NCBI GenBank assembly: GCA_004294195.1
Contig: REAQ01000115.1
Span: forward strand, 1 to 28,916
From: Sphingobacteriales bacterium
Lineage (GTDB): Bacteria; Bacteroidota; Bacteroidia; Chitinophagales; Chitinophagaceae
Direction of reading: 5' to 3'
Length of the DNA stretch: 28,916 bases
The number at the start of each line of letters is the position of its first letter. Within the stretch, counting starts at the first letter, position 1. Shown here one piece after another: positions 1-9,800 of this stretch. The notes under the pieces were generated by a model. It ran no database searches. It was not told the origin of the DNA and saw nothing but the letters and a program-made list of their open reading frames with translations. The position numbers and the translations under genes were made by a program.

Positions 1-1941
1 ATCACCAAAATCCCACTGCCTGGTTACAACATTGATAGAGCTGTCAAGGAATTGCACCTCACGTCTATTCAAATTGCAGTTTACCTGGAATCCAAACTTC
101 GCAACCGCACCAAAGGTTCTGATGTAATTGGTTCTGGTGATACTGTTCTCGCAACCGTTGTTGAAAACACGAAGGATAACAGAGAAGGTGCCTGTATCGG
201 AATACAAATGTTTAGGATCTTTTAAAGTCGTTAAATTACTCGGACTGCCAGGATCTCCAAAATTCCAAAGATAACCTGTTACGGTACCTGTTGACAGATC
301 CGTAAATGCCACTGAGTCAGCCGCACACGAAAGCAAGGGACTGGCAGAGAAGTTAGCGGTTGGGGATGTACCCACTTTAACGGCCGCAGGTAAAGACAAG
401 GTTTGCAAACATCCAGTACGAGTAGTGATGGCCAGACTTACGGAGTAAGTCCCGGTGGTGTTATATGTAATGCTCGGGTTAACAGCAGTGCTGGTTGATG
501 TGCCGAAGTTCCAAAAATAACTGGCCACACCGTCTGGTGCAACAATCAATGCGTTTGGATTGACTGTCAATGGGGCACAACCACTGTCCGGCAAATTTAA
601 AAACCGGATAGTTGGTGCAGCAATCCTAATGAAGTTGTACCTGATCCTCCTGCTTGTGCAGCCATTTCTGTTAGTAATGGTCAGCGTGACATGGTAGGAG
701 CCTTCGGCCATGTACGTATGTGAAGGATTGGCCGCTGTAGACGTGTTTCCATCGCCGAAATCCCATGCATAAGAGGCTGCCTGTGGTGCTTGCGATGTGA
801 ATTGGACCGTATATGGAGCCCGGCAACTCGCCGTATCATTAGAAGTAAAGTTTACTGCAGCTGTGTCAATGATCACAATAGTCTTTGAAACTGAGTCAAG
901 GCATGAGGTAAACAGGTTGGTAAGTGTAATTCTGTAGGTGCCGGTTGCATTGTACACTTTTGTGATTGAAGCGCCCGTAGATTCTGTGCCATCGCCAAAT
1001 TTCCAACCACTGCTGTCTGCAACTGGAGAGGAAATGCTGGTGAAAAGGATGGGCTGGTTCACGCAACTTGTATCCGGAGCAGATATACTGGATGTGATGC
1101 TTGCATTAGGGATATCAATTGAACCAAGCGCACTATCTGAACAGCCCGAGGAACTTGTTACGATCATGGTGACAGGGAAAACACCGGAGCTATTGTATGA
1201 ATGCGAAGGACTTGCTGCACTTGAGGTATTTCCATCGCCAAACTTCCAGGTGTAGCTCAAAGCACCGGGTCCTGTACTATTATTGAAAAAGTCAATATTT
1301 GCGGGTGGCCTGCATGAACTGGCAAATGAATTGTAAAAGGCCGGACTTACACCTGGATTTACATTGATATAAGCGTTTTTCGTGGTGAAGTTTACACATC
1401 CCTGGTTCGTTGTTACCCTTAGGGTGACATTGAAGTTATTGTCGAAACGATATACGTGTGTAGGATTAGCCAACTGGGAGGAATCACCATCACCAAAACC
1501 CCATTCGTACTTAACCACAGATCCACCACCGGGAATAGTGATGTTAGGGGTGAAGGTTGTATTTAAAGGGAAACAGCCGGTTAATTGGCTGGCTGAGAAA
1601 TCAACAACTGGGTTGGCAAAAACGGTAACATAACTCACTTTCACCATGGAGTCAACGCCATTGGCATTTCTTACTGTTAGTTTAACCGTATAGGTGCCGG
1701 GTAAAGTATAGGCCTGGGCCGCAGGGTTCTGGACATTAACAATGGTGCCATTTCCAAAATCCCAGGTCCATTGTGTGGGGCTCCCAGTTGACAGATCCTG
1801 AAAATTCACGATCAACGGAGAACATCCGCTGAGCGCTGAAGTGGCTGTAAAATCTGCACGGGGTACCTGGGCAAAAGCGCCAAGGCCCATCAGTGTGGAG
1901 ACCAGCACAAGGATGATTGGTTTGAAAATTAGGTTTCTCAA
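1..1941 (-). CDS. PKD-repeat exported protein (N-terminal 647 codons; runs off the window)
   Basis: The reading frame is open from a TTG codon at 1941 to base 1, so the C-terminus is outside the window. The first residues (LRNLIFKPIILVLVSTLMG, then LGAFAQ) form a signal peptide with cleavage after the AFA motif. An in-frame TAA lies 11 codons upstream and there is no ATG between, so TTG is the best start; the next ATG would cut the signal peptide. After the signal come seven complete PKD domains and the start of an eighth, each about 80-85 residues with the core W-x-F-G-D/N-G and a later G-T/V-Y/F-x-V-x-L strand, plus one or two cysteines per repeat. Such proteins are surface or secreted adhesion/matrix proteins in Bacteroidota and often end in a type IX secretion or gliding-associated C-terminal domain, but that end is not visible here. 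Repeats differ enough that recent duplication is unlikely. Confidence 0.9.
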   Translation of the reverse strand, partial: MRNLIFKPIILVLVSTLMGLGAFAQVPRADFTATSALSGCSPLIVNFQDLSTGSPTQWTWDFGNGTIVNVQNPAAQAYTLPGTYTVKLTVRNANGVDSMVKVSYVTVFANPVVDFSASQLTGCFPLNTTFTPNITIPGGGSVVKYEWGFGDGDSSQLANPTHVYRFDNNFNVTLRVTTNQGCVNFTTKNAYINVNPGVSPAFYNSFASSCRPPANIDFFNNSTGPGALSYTWKFGDGNTSSAASPSHSYNSSGVFPVTMIVTSSSGCSDSALGSIDIPNASITSSISAPDTSCVNQPILFTSISSPVADSSGWKFGDGTESTGASITKVYNATGTYRITLTNLFTSCLDSVSKTIVIIDTAAVNFTSNDTASCRAPYTVQFTSQAPQAASYAWDFGDGNTSTAANPSHTYMAEGSYHVTLTITNRNGCTSRRIRYNFIRIAAPTIRFLNLPDSGCAPLTVNPNALIVAPDGVASYFWNFGTSTSTAVNPSITYNTTGTYSVSLAITTRTGCLQTLSLPAAVKVGTSPTANFSASPLLSCAADSVAFTDLSTGTVTGYLWNFGDPGSPSNLTTLKDPKHLYSDTGTFSVILRVFNNGCENSITRTNYIRTFGAVAKFGFQVNCNLNRREVQFLDSSINVVTRQWDFGD

Positions 1942-1970
1942 GTGACTATTGGTTTGGGACTGATTGGATT

Positions 1971-1986
1971 ATGCTTTTTCAAGCAT
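1971..1986 (-). other. Small hairpin with GAAA loop in the PKD gene leader
   Basis: ATGCTT and AAGCAT form a 6-bp stem. Read on the minus strand the loop is GAAA, a GNRA-type tetraloop. It lies about 30 nt upstream of the TTG start of the PKD gene. There is no T-run after it on either strand, so it is not a convincing terminator. It could be chance. Confidence 0.25.
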
Positions 1987-2055
1987 TTATCTATAACGAA
2001 GGTGTTCATGGTTTATTTCGCGGACTACCAATGTTTTATAAAAAATGTACTGTGC

Positions 2056-2475
2056 TTACTTTTTGTTGAGCTTCAAATAAGCGTTTCTGGAGGTATTCAG
2101 AGGATTGGCTTCAACAAGTGTAAAGGTGTTATTGTAAATCAGCCAGGTATCGTTCAAACGCGCTACTGTTGCGTCGCCAGCTGGAAAACTTGCTGTAATG
2201 GTTCTTGCATCCACATTGGCCGTCCAGCTTCCCGTAATGGTGGTGGTCCCTTTAATAGCCTGAACGGTCTCATTCTCAAAAAATTGGAACTCCCAGGGTG
2301 TGAAGTCGGCTGAAAAATCTGAACCAGTCTCCGTAAATGTAGACACGATCCACCGCCCACTGGTCATCGCTTTAAGAATGATGTCTTTTTGCACATCTTC
2401 TTTGGAGCACCCACTTAAAAGCAATCCTGCAGGCAAGAAGATGAATATCAGTGCGATAAGATGTTTATTAGTCAT
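2056..2475 (-). CDS. Small outer-surface lipoprotein, lipocalin-like
   Basis: The protein has 139 residues and starts with ATG. The N-terminus is a lipoprotein signal: charged start MTNKH, hydrophobic LIALIFIFLPAG, then lipobox L-S-G-C with Cys at about residue 23, so the mature protein would be lipid-anchored. The rest (about 115 residues) is predicted to be beta-rich. It starts with a G-R-W-I-V-S-T-F-T-E-T-G stretch, like the first strand of the lipocalin-like lipoproteins common in Bacteroidota, and has W-E-F-Q-F-F-E-N strand patterns. No catalytic motif is visible and the ligand is unknown. It lies in the same direction as the PKD gene (114 bp gap) and the DUF695 gene upstream (110 bp gap); co-transcription is possible but not shown. 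Confidence 0.75.
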   Translation of the reverse strand: MTNKHLIALIFIFLPAGLLLSGCSKEDVQKDIILKAMTSGRWIVSTFTETGSDFSADFTPWEFQFFENETVQAIKGTTTITGSWTANVDARTITASFPAGDATVARLNDTWLIYNNTFTLVEANPLNTSRNAYLKLNKK

Positions 2476-2539
2476 GGTATATTATTAGTATGCTGAAAAC
2501 GATTTCGGAACCCCGGATATTGTGCTACTAAACATATAT

Positions 2540-2547
2540 CAAAGCTA
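2540..2547 (-). promoter_or_regulatory. Candidate -7 box for the lipoprotein gene
   Basis: TAGCTTTG on the minus strand matches the Bacteroidota -7 consensus TAnnTTTG. It lies 64 nt before the ATG at 2475. No TTTG is found at the right distance upstream, so only half of the promoter is supported. Confidence 0.3.
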
Positions 2548-2585
2548 GCTAATAATCTGATGCTTAAGCCCTTGAGAACGTTGGC

Positions 2586-3395
2586 TCAGCCTTTCACCAC
2601 ATAAGTGCTCCATCCACTGTATCGGCCGCCGTTTTTAGTGGCCAGCTGGCTCAAACGGATGGTCAGTGTGTTCATGTTTTGGAGTTCCGGCTTATCGTCC
2701 CTGCGCAAAACCAATTTGAAGGCTTGTTCACTGTTGTTTGATTTTTCAATCGGCATTTCAATGACTTTAAATCCCGGCTCGTCTATTTCCTTTAGGAATT
2801 GCTTCCGGTGCCAGTCGCTCCTGAAAAATAAGGTATGGTCGATGGGTCTCTGCCGATTGCTGGCATCCCCTTTTTTGACCAGTTCATCTATGGTTCTCCG
2901 GTTTTCCAGCCTTTCCTTCTCTTCATTCTGGGGATAGAGCACCTCAAAATAGTTGGTCCAGGTTTTGTCATACACCGCTTTTACCAGCCAGGGAAACTTC
3001 GGAAACTGCACCATCACGGCGGCGCAGGTTTTAAAATAATCAACGGTATCCAGGGTATAAAAATAAAACTCGCGAAGGCCACGTTGCGTAAACCGTCCGG
3101 CATACCAGGCGCCGTTGCTTTTCTGCAAACCCGCTTCCAGCATGGATTCCAGCTTATTCAGGTCGTCTGCCATTTCTACCGTTGGGAAGCCTTTTTCATC
3201 TACATCCGGATATTTGAGCCGGAGGATAATGGCATATGGCCTTTCTTTTGCGGGGGCCAGATCCCTGAGACCGAGGTTTACAACCACGGATATGGGCTTT
3301 TCATTGACAGACACTACATAGTTGTCCCAGTTGTCCGTTTGGGCAATGGCCATCGAACCTAATAAACTAAGAAGAAGGGTAAAAATGAGCTTCAT
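2586..3395 (-). CDS. Exported DUF695 plus RraB-like protein
   Basis: The ATG at 3395 gives 269 residues and places the signal peptide (MKLIFTLLLSLLGSMAIAQ) at the very N-terminus; a TTG four codons earlier is a less likely start. Residues of about 25-150 resemble DUF695 (D-N-W-D-N-Y at the start, then a pattern of strands and the W-Y-A-G-R-F-T-Q-R-G-L-R-E-F-Y-F-Y region). The last 90 or so residues resemble RraB, with H-T-L-F-F-R-S-D at the start and the closing G-G-R-Y-S-G-W-S-T-Y-V. RraB is known in E. coli as a cytoplasmic inhibitor of RNase E. Here the domain follows a signal peptide, so it probably acts in the periplasm and not on RNase E. The DUF695-RraB pair is known in other bacteria, but its function is unknown. 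It is divergent from the Nif3 gene, 45 bp apart. Confidence 0.8.
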   Translation of the reverse strand: MKLIFTLLLSLLGSMAIAQTDNWDNYVVSVNEKPISVVVNLGLRDLAPAKERPYAIILRLKYPDVDEKGFPTVEMADDLNKLESMLEAGLQKSNGAWYAGRFTQRGLREFYFYTLDTVDYFKTCAAVMVQFPKFPWLVKAVYDKTWTNYFEVLYPQNEEKERLENRRTIDELVKKGDASNRQRPIDHTLFFRSDWHRKQFLKEIDEPGFKVIEMPIEKSNNSEQAFKLVLRRDDKPELQNMNTLTIRLSQLATKNGGRYSGWSTYVVKG

Positions 3396-3440
3396 GTAAT
3401 TATTCAAAGTAATTTCATTTCTTCCAGATACGGCTTGAAT

Positions 3441-4232
3441 ATGACGATAGGATCTATAATTAACGTTTTAGAAACAGTGGCGCCGCCATCCTTGCAGGAG
3501 TCTTATGACAATGTAGGCCTGCTCATCGGGACTTCTGCTGATCCATGTACGGGCGTACTGGTAACGCTGGATGTAACGGAAGCAGTTGTAGATGAGGCCG
3601 TTGCGAAAAAAGCCAACCTTATCGTTGCTCATCACCCCCTGATTTTCGGCGGACTAAAACGAATTTCCCCCAATGATCATGTAGGAGCCACCGTGATAAG
3701 AGCCATTCGGGATGGCATTGCCGTATATGCCATCCATACCAACCTTGACAACGTGCTGGAAGGGGTTAACGGGATGATGGCTGAGAAATTGGGACTGATC
3801 CATACGAAGGTGCTGGTGCCCAAACTGGGTATTGTAGGTGAAGGAATTGGTTCAGGGGCGATTGGGGAGTGGGAAGTGACAAAATCCCCGGAGGAGGCAT
3901 TGAATCTGGTAAAAGAAAGGTTTGGACTAAGGGTGATCAGGCATACGCCCTTTCTGCAAAGGCCGGTGAAACGCGTGGCTTTATGCGGAGGTGCTGGTAG
4001 TTTCTTGATTTCCAATGCTTTACACGCGGGGGCAGATCTCTATATCACCGCTGACGTTAAATATCATGAGTTTTTTGGCGCGGAAGGCAGGATGATTTTG
4101 GCTGATATTGGCCATTTTGAATCAGAGCAATTTACATCGGACCTGCTTTTTGGCAGGTTGCGAGAAAAATTCCCTAATTTTGCCGTCCTTAAATCGACGG
4201 TTGAAACCAACCCGATTAAATACTTCATATAA
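3441..4232 (+). CDS. Nif3-like dinuclear metal-centre protein (GTP cyclohydrolase I type 2 family)
   Basis: The protein has 263 residues from ATG at 3441; a TTG two codons upstream is less likely because the family starts right before the (I)INVLE-x2-APPSLQE segment. Metal-binding positions are visible: A-H-H-P-L-I-F near residue 65, H-T-N-L-D near 100, and D-I-G-H-F-E-S-E near 225. The conserved S-Y-D-N-V-G-L-L-I-G is near residue 22. Nif3/YqfO proteins form hexameric rings with two metal ions per subunit, and the cellular substrate is unsettled. Many Bacteroidota members are about 365 residues long with an inserted PII-like domain; this one is the short form, with only a short loop (L-G-I-V-G-E-G-I) at that place. 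The stop is 4 bp before the zinc-ribbon gene, so the two form an operon, an arrangement common in this phylum. Confidence 0.9.
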   Translation: MTIGSIINVLETVAPPSLQESYDNVGLLIGTSADPCTGVLVTLDVTEAVVDEAVAKKANLIVAHHPLIFGGLKRISPNDHVGATVIRAIRDGIAVYAIHTNLDNVLEGVNGMMAEKLGLIHTKVLVPKLGIVGEGIGSGAIGEWEVTKSPEEALNLVKERFGLRVIRHTPFLQRPVKRVALCGGAGSFLISNALHAGADLYITADVKYHEFFGAEGRMILADIGHFESEQFTSDLLFGRLREKFPNFAVLKSTVETNPIKYFI

Positions 4233-4236
4233 TCAT

Positions 4237-4986
4237 ATGGCAAACGTAAAAGAGTATTCTGTAGAAGAAAAGCTGATCTCGCTGCTCAATCTGCAAAAAA
4301 TCGAAAGCAAACTGGATGAAGTACAAATTCTGAAGGGTGAACTTCCCATGGAAGTGAGTGACCTTGAAGATGAAATTCAGGGTTTGCACGCCAGGGAAAC
4401 CAGGATTGAGGAAGAAGTGAATGGTATCAATGAATTCACCGAGCAGAAGAAGCAGCTGATCGTTGAAGCGCAGAACCTGATTAAGAAGTATGAGAAACAG
4501 ACAGAGAATGTAAAAAACAACAGGGAGTTTGAAGCGATCAATAAAGAGATCGAGATGCAGACCCTTGAGGTGAAACTTGCAGAAAAGCATATCCGTGACG
4601 CTGCAGAAGAGATCAATGACAAGGCTCGGCTGTTAGACAATGCAAAGAAGAATATCGCCGCTAAGGAAACCAACCTGAAGCATAAGAAAGGTGAGTTAGA
4701 GAAAATCATCGCTGAGACAGAAAAAGAAGAAAACGAGTACCGTCAGGATGCCGTGAATGCTAAAGAGAAAGTAGATCCCCGTCTACTGGCTTCATATGAG
4801 CGGATCCGTAAAAATTATCGCAATGGCCTGGCTGTTGTACCTATCGTAAGGGATGCCTGTGGTGGTTGTTTCAACGCTATTCCTCCTCAGCGCCAGTCTG
4901 AGATCCGCCAACGCAAAAAGATCATTGTTTGCGAAAACTGCGGCAGGATCCTGGTGGATGAAGAGCTGCAATCATCTGCATCCTAA
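4237..4986 (+). CDS. Coiled-coil protein with C-terminal C4-type zinc ribbon
   Basis: The protein has 249 residues from ATG at 4237 (MANVKEYSVEEKL). Upstream in-frame codons overlap the Nif3 gene and are not credible as start. Residues of about 15-190 form a long, highly charged antiparallel coiled coil. The C-terminus carries a zinc ribbon: C-G-G-C at about residue 208, then C-E-N-C-G about 25 residues later, as in the zf-RING_7 (PF02591) family. Members bind nucleic acid or act near the ribosome, but the exact role is not settled. It is the second gene of an operon with the Nif3 protein. A strong intrinsic terminator follows at 5023-5051. Confidence 0.9.
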   Translation: MANVKEYSVEEKLISLLNLQKIESKLDEVQILKGELPMEVSDLEDEIQGLHARETRIEEEVNGINEFTEQKKQLIVEAQNLIKKYEKQTENVKNNREFEAINKEIEMQTLEVKLAEKHIRDAAEEINDKARLLDNAKKNIAAKETNLKHKKGELEKIIAETEKEENEYRQDAVNAKEKVDPRLLASYERIRKNYRNGLAVVPIVRDACGGCFNAIPPQRQSEIRQRKKIIVCENCGRILVDEELQSSAS

Positions 4987-4990
4987 AAGA

Positions 4991-5030
4991 GGCATTGGGC
5001 ATTAGGCAATAGGCATTGGTATTGGGCATT
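4991..5030. repeat. Word repeat A1: tandem heptamers of GGCATTG type
   Basis: Right after the zinc-ribbon stop come GGCATTG, GGCATTA, GGCAATA, GGCATT, GGTATTG and GGCATT units. The first 18 nt (4991-5008) are identical to 26796-26813 in element I. The last unit is half of the terminator hairpin, so the repeat also supplies a terminator stem. Confidence 0.8.
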
Positions 5031-5051
5031 GTTGAAATGCCCATTTTTTTT
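5023..5051 (+). terminator. Intrinsic terminator after the zinc-ribbon gene
   Basis: TGGGCATT (5023-5030) pairs with AATGCCCA (5036-5043) over 8 bp with a 5-nt loop. Eight T residues follow (5044-5051). It is the clearest rho-independent terminator of the window and separates the Nif3 operon from recN. Confidence 0.85.
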
Positions 5052-5072
5052 GCGAAAAATCTCCCTCATTCA

Positions 5073-5104
5073 TTAGCCATTAGCTAGTAGCTAATAGCTA
5101 TTTT
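5073..5104. repeat. Word repeat A2: tandem heptamers of ATTAGCC/AATAGCT type
   Basis: ATTAGCC, ATTAGCT, AGTAGCT, AATAGCT and ATTTTT follow one another. TTAGCTA-G-TAGCTAA inside is a near-perfect palindrome. Fourteen nt (5089-5102) are identical to 22854-22867 in element G. The last word runs into the TATTTTTG box in front of recN. Confidence 0.75.
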
Positions 5105-5106
5105 TG
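5099..5106 (+). promoter_or_regulatory. Candidate -7 box for recN, inside the word repeat
   Basis: TATTTTTG matches TAnnTTTG and ends 4 nt before the ATG at 5111. Transcription would start at or near the start codon. No TTTG is seen 17-23 nt upstream, so support is partial. Confidence 0.35.
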
Positions 5107-5110
5107 GTAC

Positions 5111-6714
5111 ATGTTAACGAGGTTGCAGATCAGCAATTACGCCATTATCAACGAACTGAACACGCCGTTCTCCGAAGGCCTGGTTTGATCCTTGGGGACC
5201 GGGCAGACAGTTCGGTATTGTTGGACACCAGCCGGAAGTGCGTGGTGGAGGGTTTTTTTACGCATCTGGATGATCCCGCTGTTGTACAGTTTTTTTCAGC
5301 GCATGACATTGAAGGGGAGCAGGAGATCATTCTTAGAAGAGAGATTACGGCCAACGGAAAGTCAAGGGCTTTCATCAACGATACCCCGGTCAATCTTTCC
5401 CAACTGGGTAAGCTGGCGGGTATGTTGGTAGATATGCACCGGCAGTTTGATACGCAAACCATCGGCGAAGACGCATTTCAGATGGAGGTGTTGGATGCAC
5501 TGGCAGGGCAATTGGCGCTGCGAAAAAAATATGAAACCACCTACCAGCAGTGGATGAAGGCCAAACAACAAGCCGATGAACTGTTCAAACAAAAATCGGA
5601 TGCACTTAAAGAGTATGATTACAACCTTTTCCTTTTTAACGAACTTGACGAGGCTGGGTTTAAAGACGGCGAGATAGAACAGCTTGACGCTGAGTTGAAC
5701 ATGCTTTCCCATGCCGAGCTGGTCAGCCAAGCTTTGTCAAAAGCGGAAGGAACCCTGGATGGAGACCAGCAGTCCATGGCACGGGAACTTAAATCATTGA
5801 TGCAGACTTTGGATGGTGTTGCAAGATTTGCACCACAGGTACAGGCATTAACTGACCGGATCCGGTCCGTCCAAATTGAGATCAAGGATATTGCAGCAGA
5901 AGTATCCCATCTCAGCGGCTCTGTTCAGATGGATGAAAAAAGACAGCAGCTGGTACAGGAAAGGCTCAACAATGGAAACAAGCTTCTAAAAAAACATAAT
6001 GCGCCGGACACTGCGGCATTGTTGGTTGTTCAACAGGAGCTGCAAGAGAAGATCAGTAAGGTGCTTGACATGGATGGCGAGATCAGTAAAGCTACAGAAG
6101 AAGCCTTAAGTTTGAATAAAGAAGCGGAGTCTCTTGCTGAAAAGCTATCTGCAGGAAGGAGGAAAGTGGTCCCCGGTTTGGAGAAAAAAATTACCGGATT
6201 GCTGCATCGGGTAGGAATGCCTAATGCAAAGCTTAAGGTACATATCAAACAAGTTAATAAAACGGCATCAGGAGCAGATGAGGTTGACTTTCTCTTTGAT
6301 GCCAACAAGAGCGGCCGCTTTGAATCATTGCGGAAAGTGGCAAGCGGTGGTGAACTTTCCCGTTTGTTGTTGTGTGTGAAAACGCTCGTGGCAGGATCCT
6401 TGCATATGCCGGTATTGGTTTTTGATGAGATTGATACGGGGATCAGTGGTGAAGCAGCCAGGCAGGTAGGGATATTAATGAAAGAGATGGGTAAGGATCA
6501 TCAGGTGATCTCCATTACCCATCAGCCCCAGATTGCGGCCAAGGCGGATCACCATTTCTTTGTCTATAAAAAAGAGGGCCCTGGTGGTATCAGGACGCAG
6601 ATGCGTAAGTTGAACGATGATGAACGTGTAGAAGCCATTGCGAAAATGATGGCTGGTGAGAAACTATCCGCAGCTGCCCTGGAGAATGCACGCGAACTCA
6701 TGCAATCCCATTGA
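5111..6714 (+). pseudogene. recN: recN, DNA repair ATPase, lacking the Walker A block (deletion with frame change)
   Basis: RecN is an SMC-like ATPase of double-strand break repair. The true N-terminus starts at ATG 5111 and reads MLTRLQISNYAIINELNTPF then SEGL, as expected for RecN, but this frame stops at TGA 5186-5188. The next frame, open to 6714, picks up at G-L-I-L-G-D-R-A-D-S-S-V. In intact RecN the two pieces are joined by about 18 residues, N-I-I-T-G-E-T-G-A-G-K-S and a short helix, which hold the P-loop. They are absent, and the loss is not a multiple of three. Everything after is normal: central coiled coil, signature V-A-S-G-G-E-L-S-R, Walker B V-L-V-F-D-E-I-D-T-G, and the S-I-T-H-Q-P-Q motif. 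The two pieces plus the missing block would total about 552 residues, the family size. Either the gene is broken or the assembly lost about 55 bp around 5180-5184. Confidence 0.85.
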
Positions 6715-6801
6715 GCAACCATTAATCAATCAGGGAGCATTGCATGAGCAAGTTTATTGATGTAATTTGACATCGCACCCGCGTGCGAAAGCAAGCACCT
6801 T

Positions 6802-9800
6802 TTGGAAACAACAACGCAACCATCCACAAAAAGAAGACGCAGAGCCCTATGGGCCGCTGTGATCGTCCCGATAGTTCTGCTGTCAGGGATACATTTTTTT
6901 GTGGTGTACAAGGCTAAGCAATTGCTGCCCACCATTGTTTCCCGGGTTTCTGACGGGAAATATACGATGACTTCCGCCAAGGTTCGTTTCCACTACTTTA
7001 GTCCTTACATCAAACTCATCGACGCTCATCTTTCGCCGGCAACACCAGGTATGGATGAAGCGTATGAGGTAAGAGTGGACTCGCTTTACCTCAGTATTGA
7101 ATCGATCCTCCCCATTTTTCTGAATAAAGCCATTAATGTAAAAGAAATAAGGCTGGTCAATCCTTCCGTGGTGATTCGCAAGAATGTGACGGATACCCAT
7201 GCCATTTCTGATGGCGAAATTCATAAGCGCGTAGGAGCCATGCAGCGAAACGCGATCATTGTAATGAATGAACTCAGCGTGAACAGCTGTAGGATTGTGA
7301 ATGGCAGTTTCCGGTTCTATCCTTATCCAGGCAGCGAAAAGAATTATAACCTTGAACACATTAATCTGTCTATTGATGACCTGGTGATCCCTCCCTATGA
7401 AGGTGAACAAACCCAAAATATTGAAGGCCGGATCCGTTTGGAAATCCGGGAACCAAACCTCCGTATCGCAGACAGTGTGTTGATGGTGGGGATGGACAAT
7501 TTTGTATGGGATAATCAGGAACGATATGTGAACATCGGAAAATTCCAGATCAGCCAGCACTTGAGGATTCAAAGGCCAGATAGTTTTATGATTGCATTGG
7601 ATACCATCCGGATTCAACATGTGCACTGGCAGACCTGGCTGGATTCAGGAATTATCCGTGTGGATTCTCTGATCGCCAACAATGGCGATATGTATTTTGA
7701 GTCCAACAGCTTGAAATCAAAAAAAAAGGACCGGGATACCAGCAGAAATCTTCGGGAGTCGAAGGTTTGGGATGATATCGGAATGCTGGACGTAAATCAT
7801 TTCTCGGCCAGGTATATCAGGGCAGCCATCGTGAATATGCATCCCGGAAGGGAGAGAAGTAATTCCGTGATTGGTGACAGCCTGGTGGTAGATGATTTAT
7901 CCGTGAGGACTGATCGAAAAGATCCCTTACGCATTGGGAATCTTGGATTGGGGGTTCGGGAGTTTCTGGATCGTGGAAACAATATTAAGTTCCAATCTTC
8001 ATTTTCGCGTATGCATCTCCGTGGGGATACCATGAGCTTCAACAATTACCTGGTACAGTCTACTGCCCGGAGCCGACTCGGAAAAGGAAGTTCATTGTTT
8101 ATTCCAACCCTAACTATTGAGGGCCTTAGCATTGATGACTTGATGGATGAAAAGGCTATTGTACGGGAAGTGAGGATGGATCAGCCAGAACTCATTTTGC
8201 ATACACAAATGGAAACGCAGGAAACCGGTGGTATCCGATTGTCTACGAGGGCGCTGGAAGAGATCAAGCCATATGTAGATGTAGAAAGGGTAGTGCTTAA
8301 TAATGCAAGATTTATCATCCACAGTAAAACCAATAAAGGGGTATCCGTAGGTACGCAACAGGTCTCTGCGGTGATTTTGTCCCGTGCAGCCATGGGCGCA
8401 AAAAATATGGATGATTTTTTATCCAGTTTCAAAGACGTTTCACTCAATCGTTTTTTTTACATCACGCCCAGGATGCATATGGAGCTCTTTGATGGGGATA
8501 TCGATTATATCCGGAGGGCGGTTTACTTTGGAAGGGCTACCGGTTCCATGGGCAATAAGCGGGTGATGGCAGATCTTTTTGGGGTGACACTTGTGGGCGG
8601 CGATGATCTTCATCCGTTTGACCAAAATGTACTTTGGCATTTCCGTAAGCTCTCTGTGGATTCAGGGAAAATGGTATTTAACCTGGATGGCCAAGGTTCT
8701 CGGGATATGTTACGTAAAGAAGAGATGTTGGGATTCATCGATTCTTTGGATCTGAGATCCTTGCAGGTGCAACTTGTCCGGAAGGAATTGAAAGCTGCAG
8801 TTTGGATTGATCATGCAAAAATGGAAGGACAACAGATCTATCCATCCCGGTATGCATGGGATCAGGCGGAGATGCAGTTACGGGATCTGTCCATTACCAA
8901 TAGAACGATGGATATCAAAAGCCGGACAGCCTCTATAATATCGAAGGGAAATTCCGTTTTTCAAGACGCAAAGGTGGTGATTCGGAAAAGCAATCTGGAT
9001 GTAAGCGTTGAAGCACCAGAGATCAGCCTGGAAACAAAGATCGGTGAGATCAACGCCAAGGATATTACAGTTGAGAAACTAGAGCTCACCCGTCCGGTGT
9101 TTAATGTTAATCTTCATCCCTCGGATACTTCTGAAGCAGATACCGATGACCAAGACCGAAGGATCAGGACGAAGCAGTTTGATCTACGAGATCCCAACTT
9201 TAATGTACAGTGGGAAGGAAACAACAAGCATGCACGGTTAACCACTGGCGGAGCGCTGATCCAGGGCACTAACCTTATCTGGGACAAAAAATCAGACAGC
9301 AGTCTATTGACCATGGATGCGTTTACTTCTGACCTGCGTTTTCTTTCCATTAAAGAAGCAGGTGACGAAGTCCTGAAAACAGAATTAATCAAATTGGATA
9401 TGAGCAGTTTCCGGAAGTCGGGATTATTGCCCGCCACACTTGATCTGCAACAGTTTCATATTGGTAAAGTTGACCTGCATCGCAAGCTTCGTAGAGACAC
9501 CATAGAGGCAAGTACAGACGGGGTGACACTGGGGCGTATTCCTGGATTGGTCCTGCAAAAAGATTCCCTGTTGCAGACTGCATTCAAGATCCCGCCAACC
9601 CGTGTGTTGCCGGGAAACTTTGTGCTGCGGTCTGCAACCAATAAATTCAGTATGCTGAATCTGGTGGTGAATACAGATGAAGAGTATTTAGCTTTTGATA
9701 GCCTTGAAGTGCAGAACAGGATTCCGCGCGACAGTTTTTTCGCACGGCAGAAATTTGAGAAGGACTATATCAGTTTCAGCACGGGCAAGGTAAGGGCCGA

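Noticed and set aside
938..1633. Plus-strand open frames within the first 1.9 kb
   Set aside because: The minus strand has one continuous frame of 647 codons with clear PKD repeats; the plus frames are shadows with no domain pattern.
5111..5200. Programmed frameshift in recN
   Set aside because: A frameshift would restore the frame but not the missing P-loop residues; no slippery site is seen.
6883..7626. A 247-codon minus-strand frame opposite the AsmA-like gene
   Set aside because: Antisense shadow of a long beta-rich coding region; no motif and no promoter.
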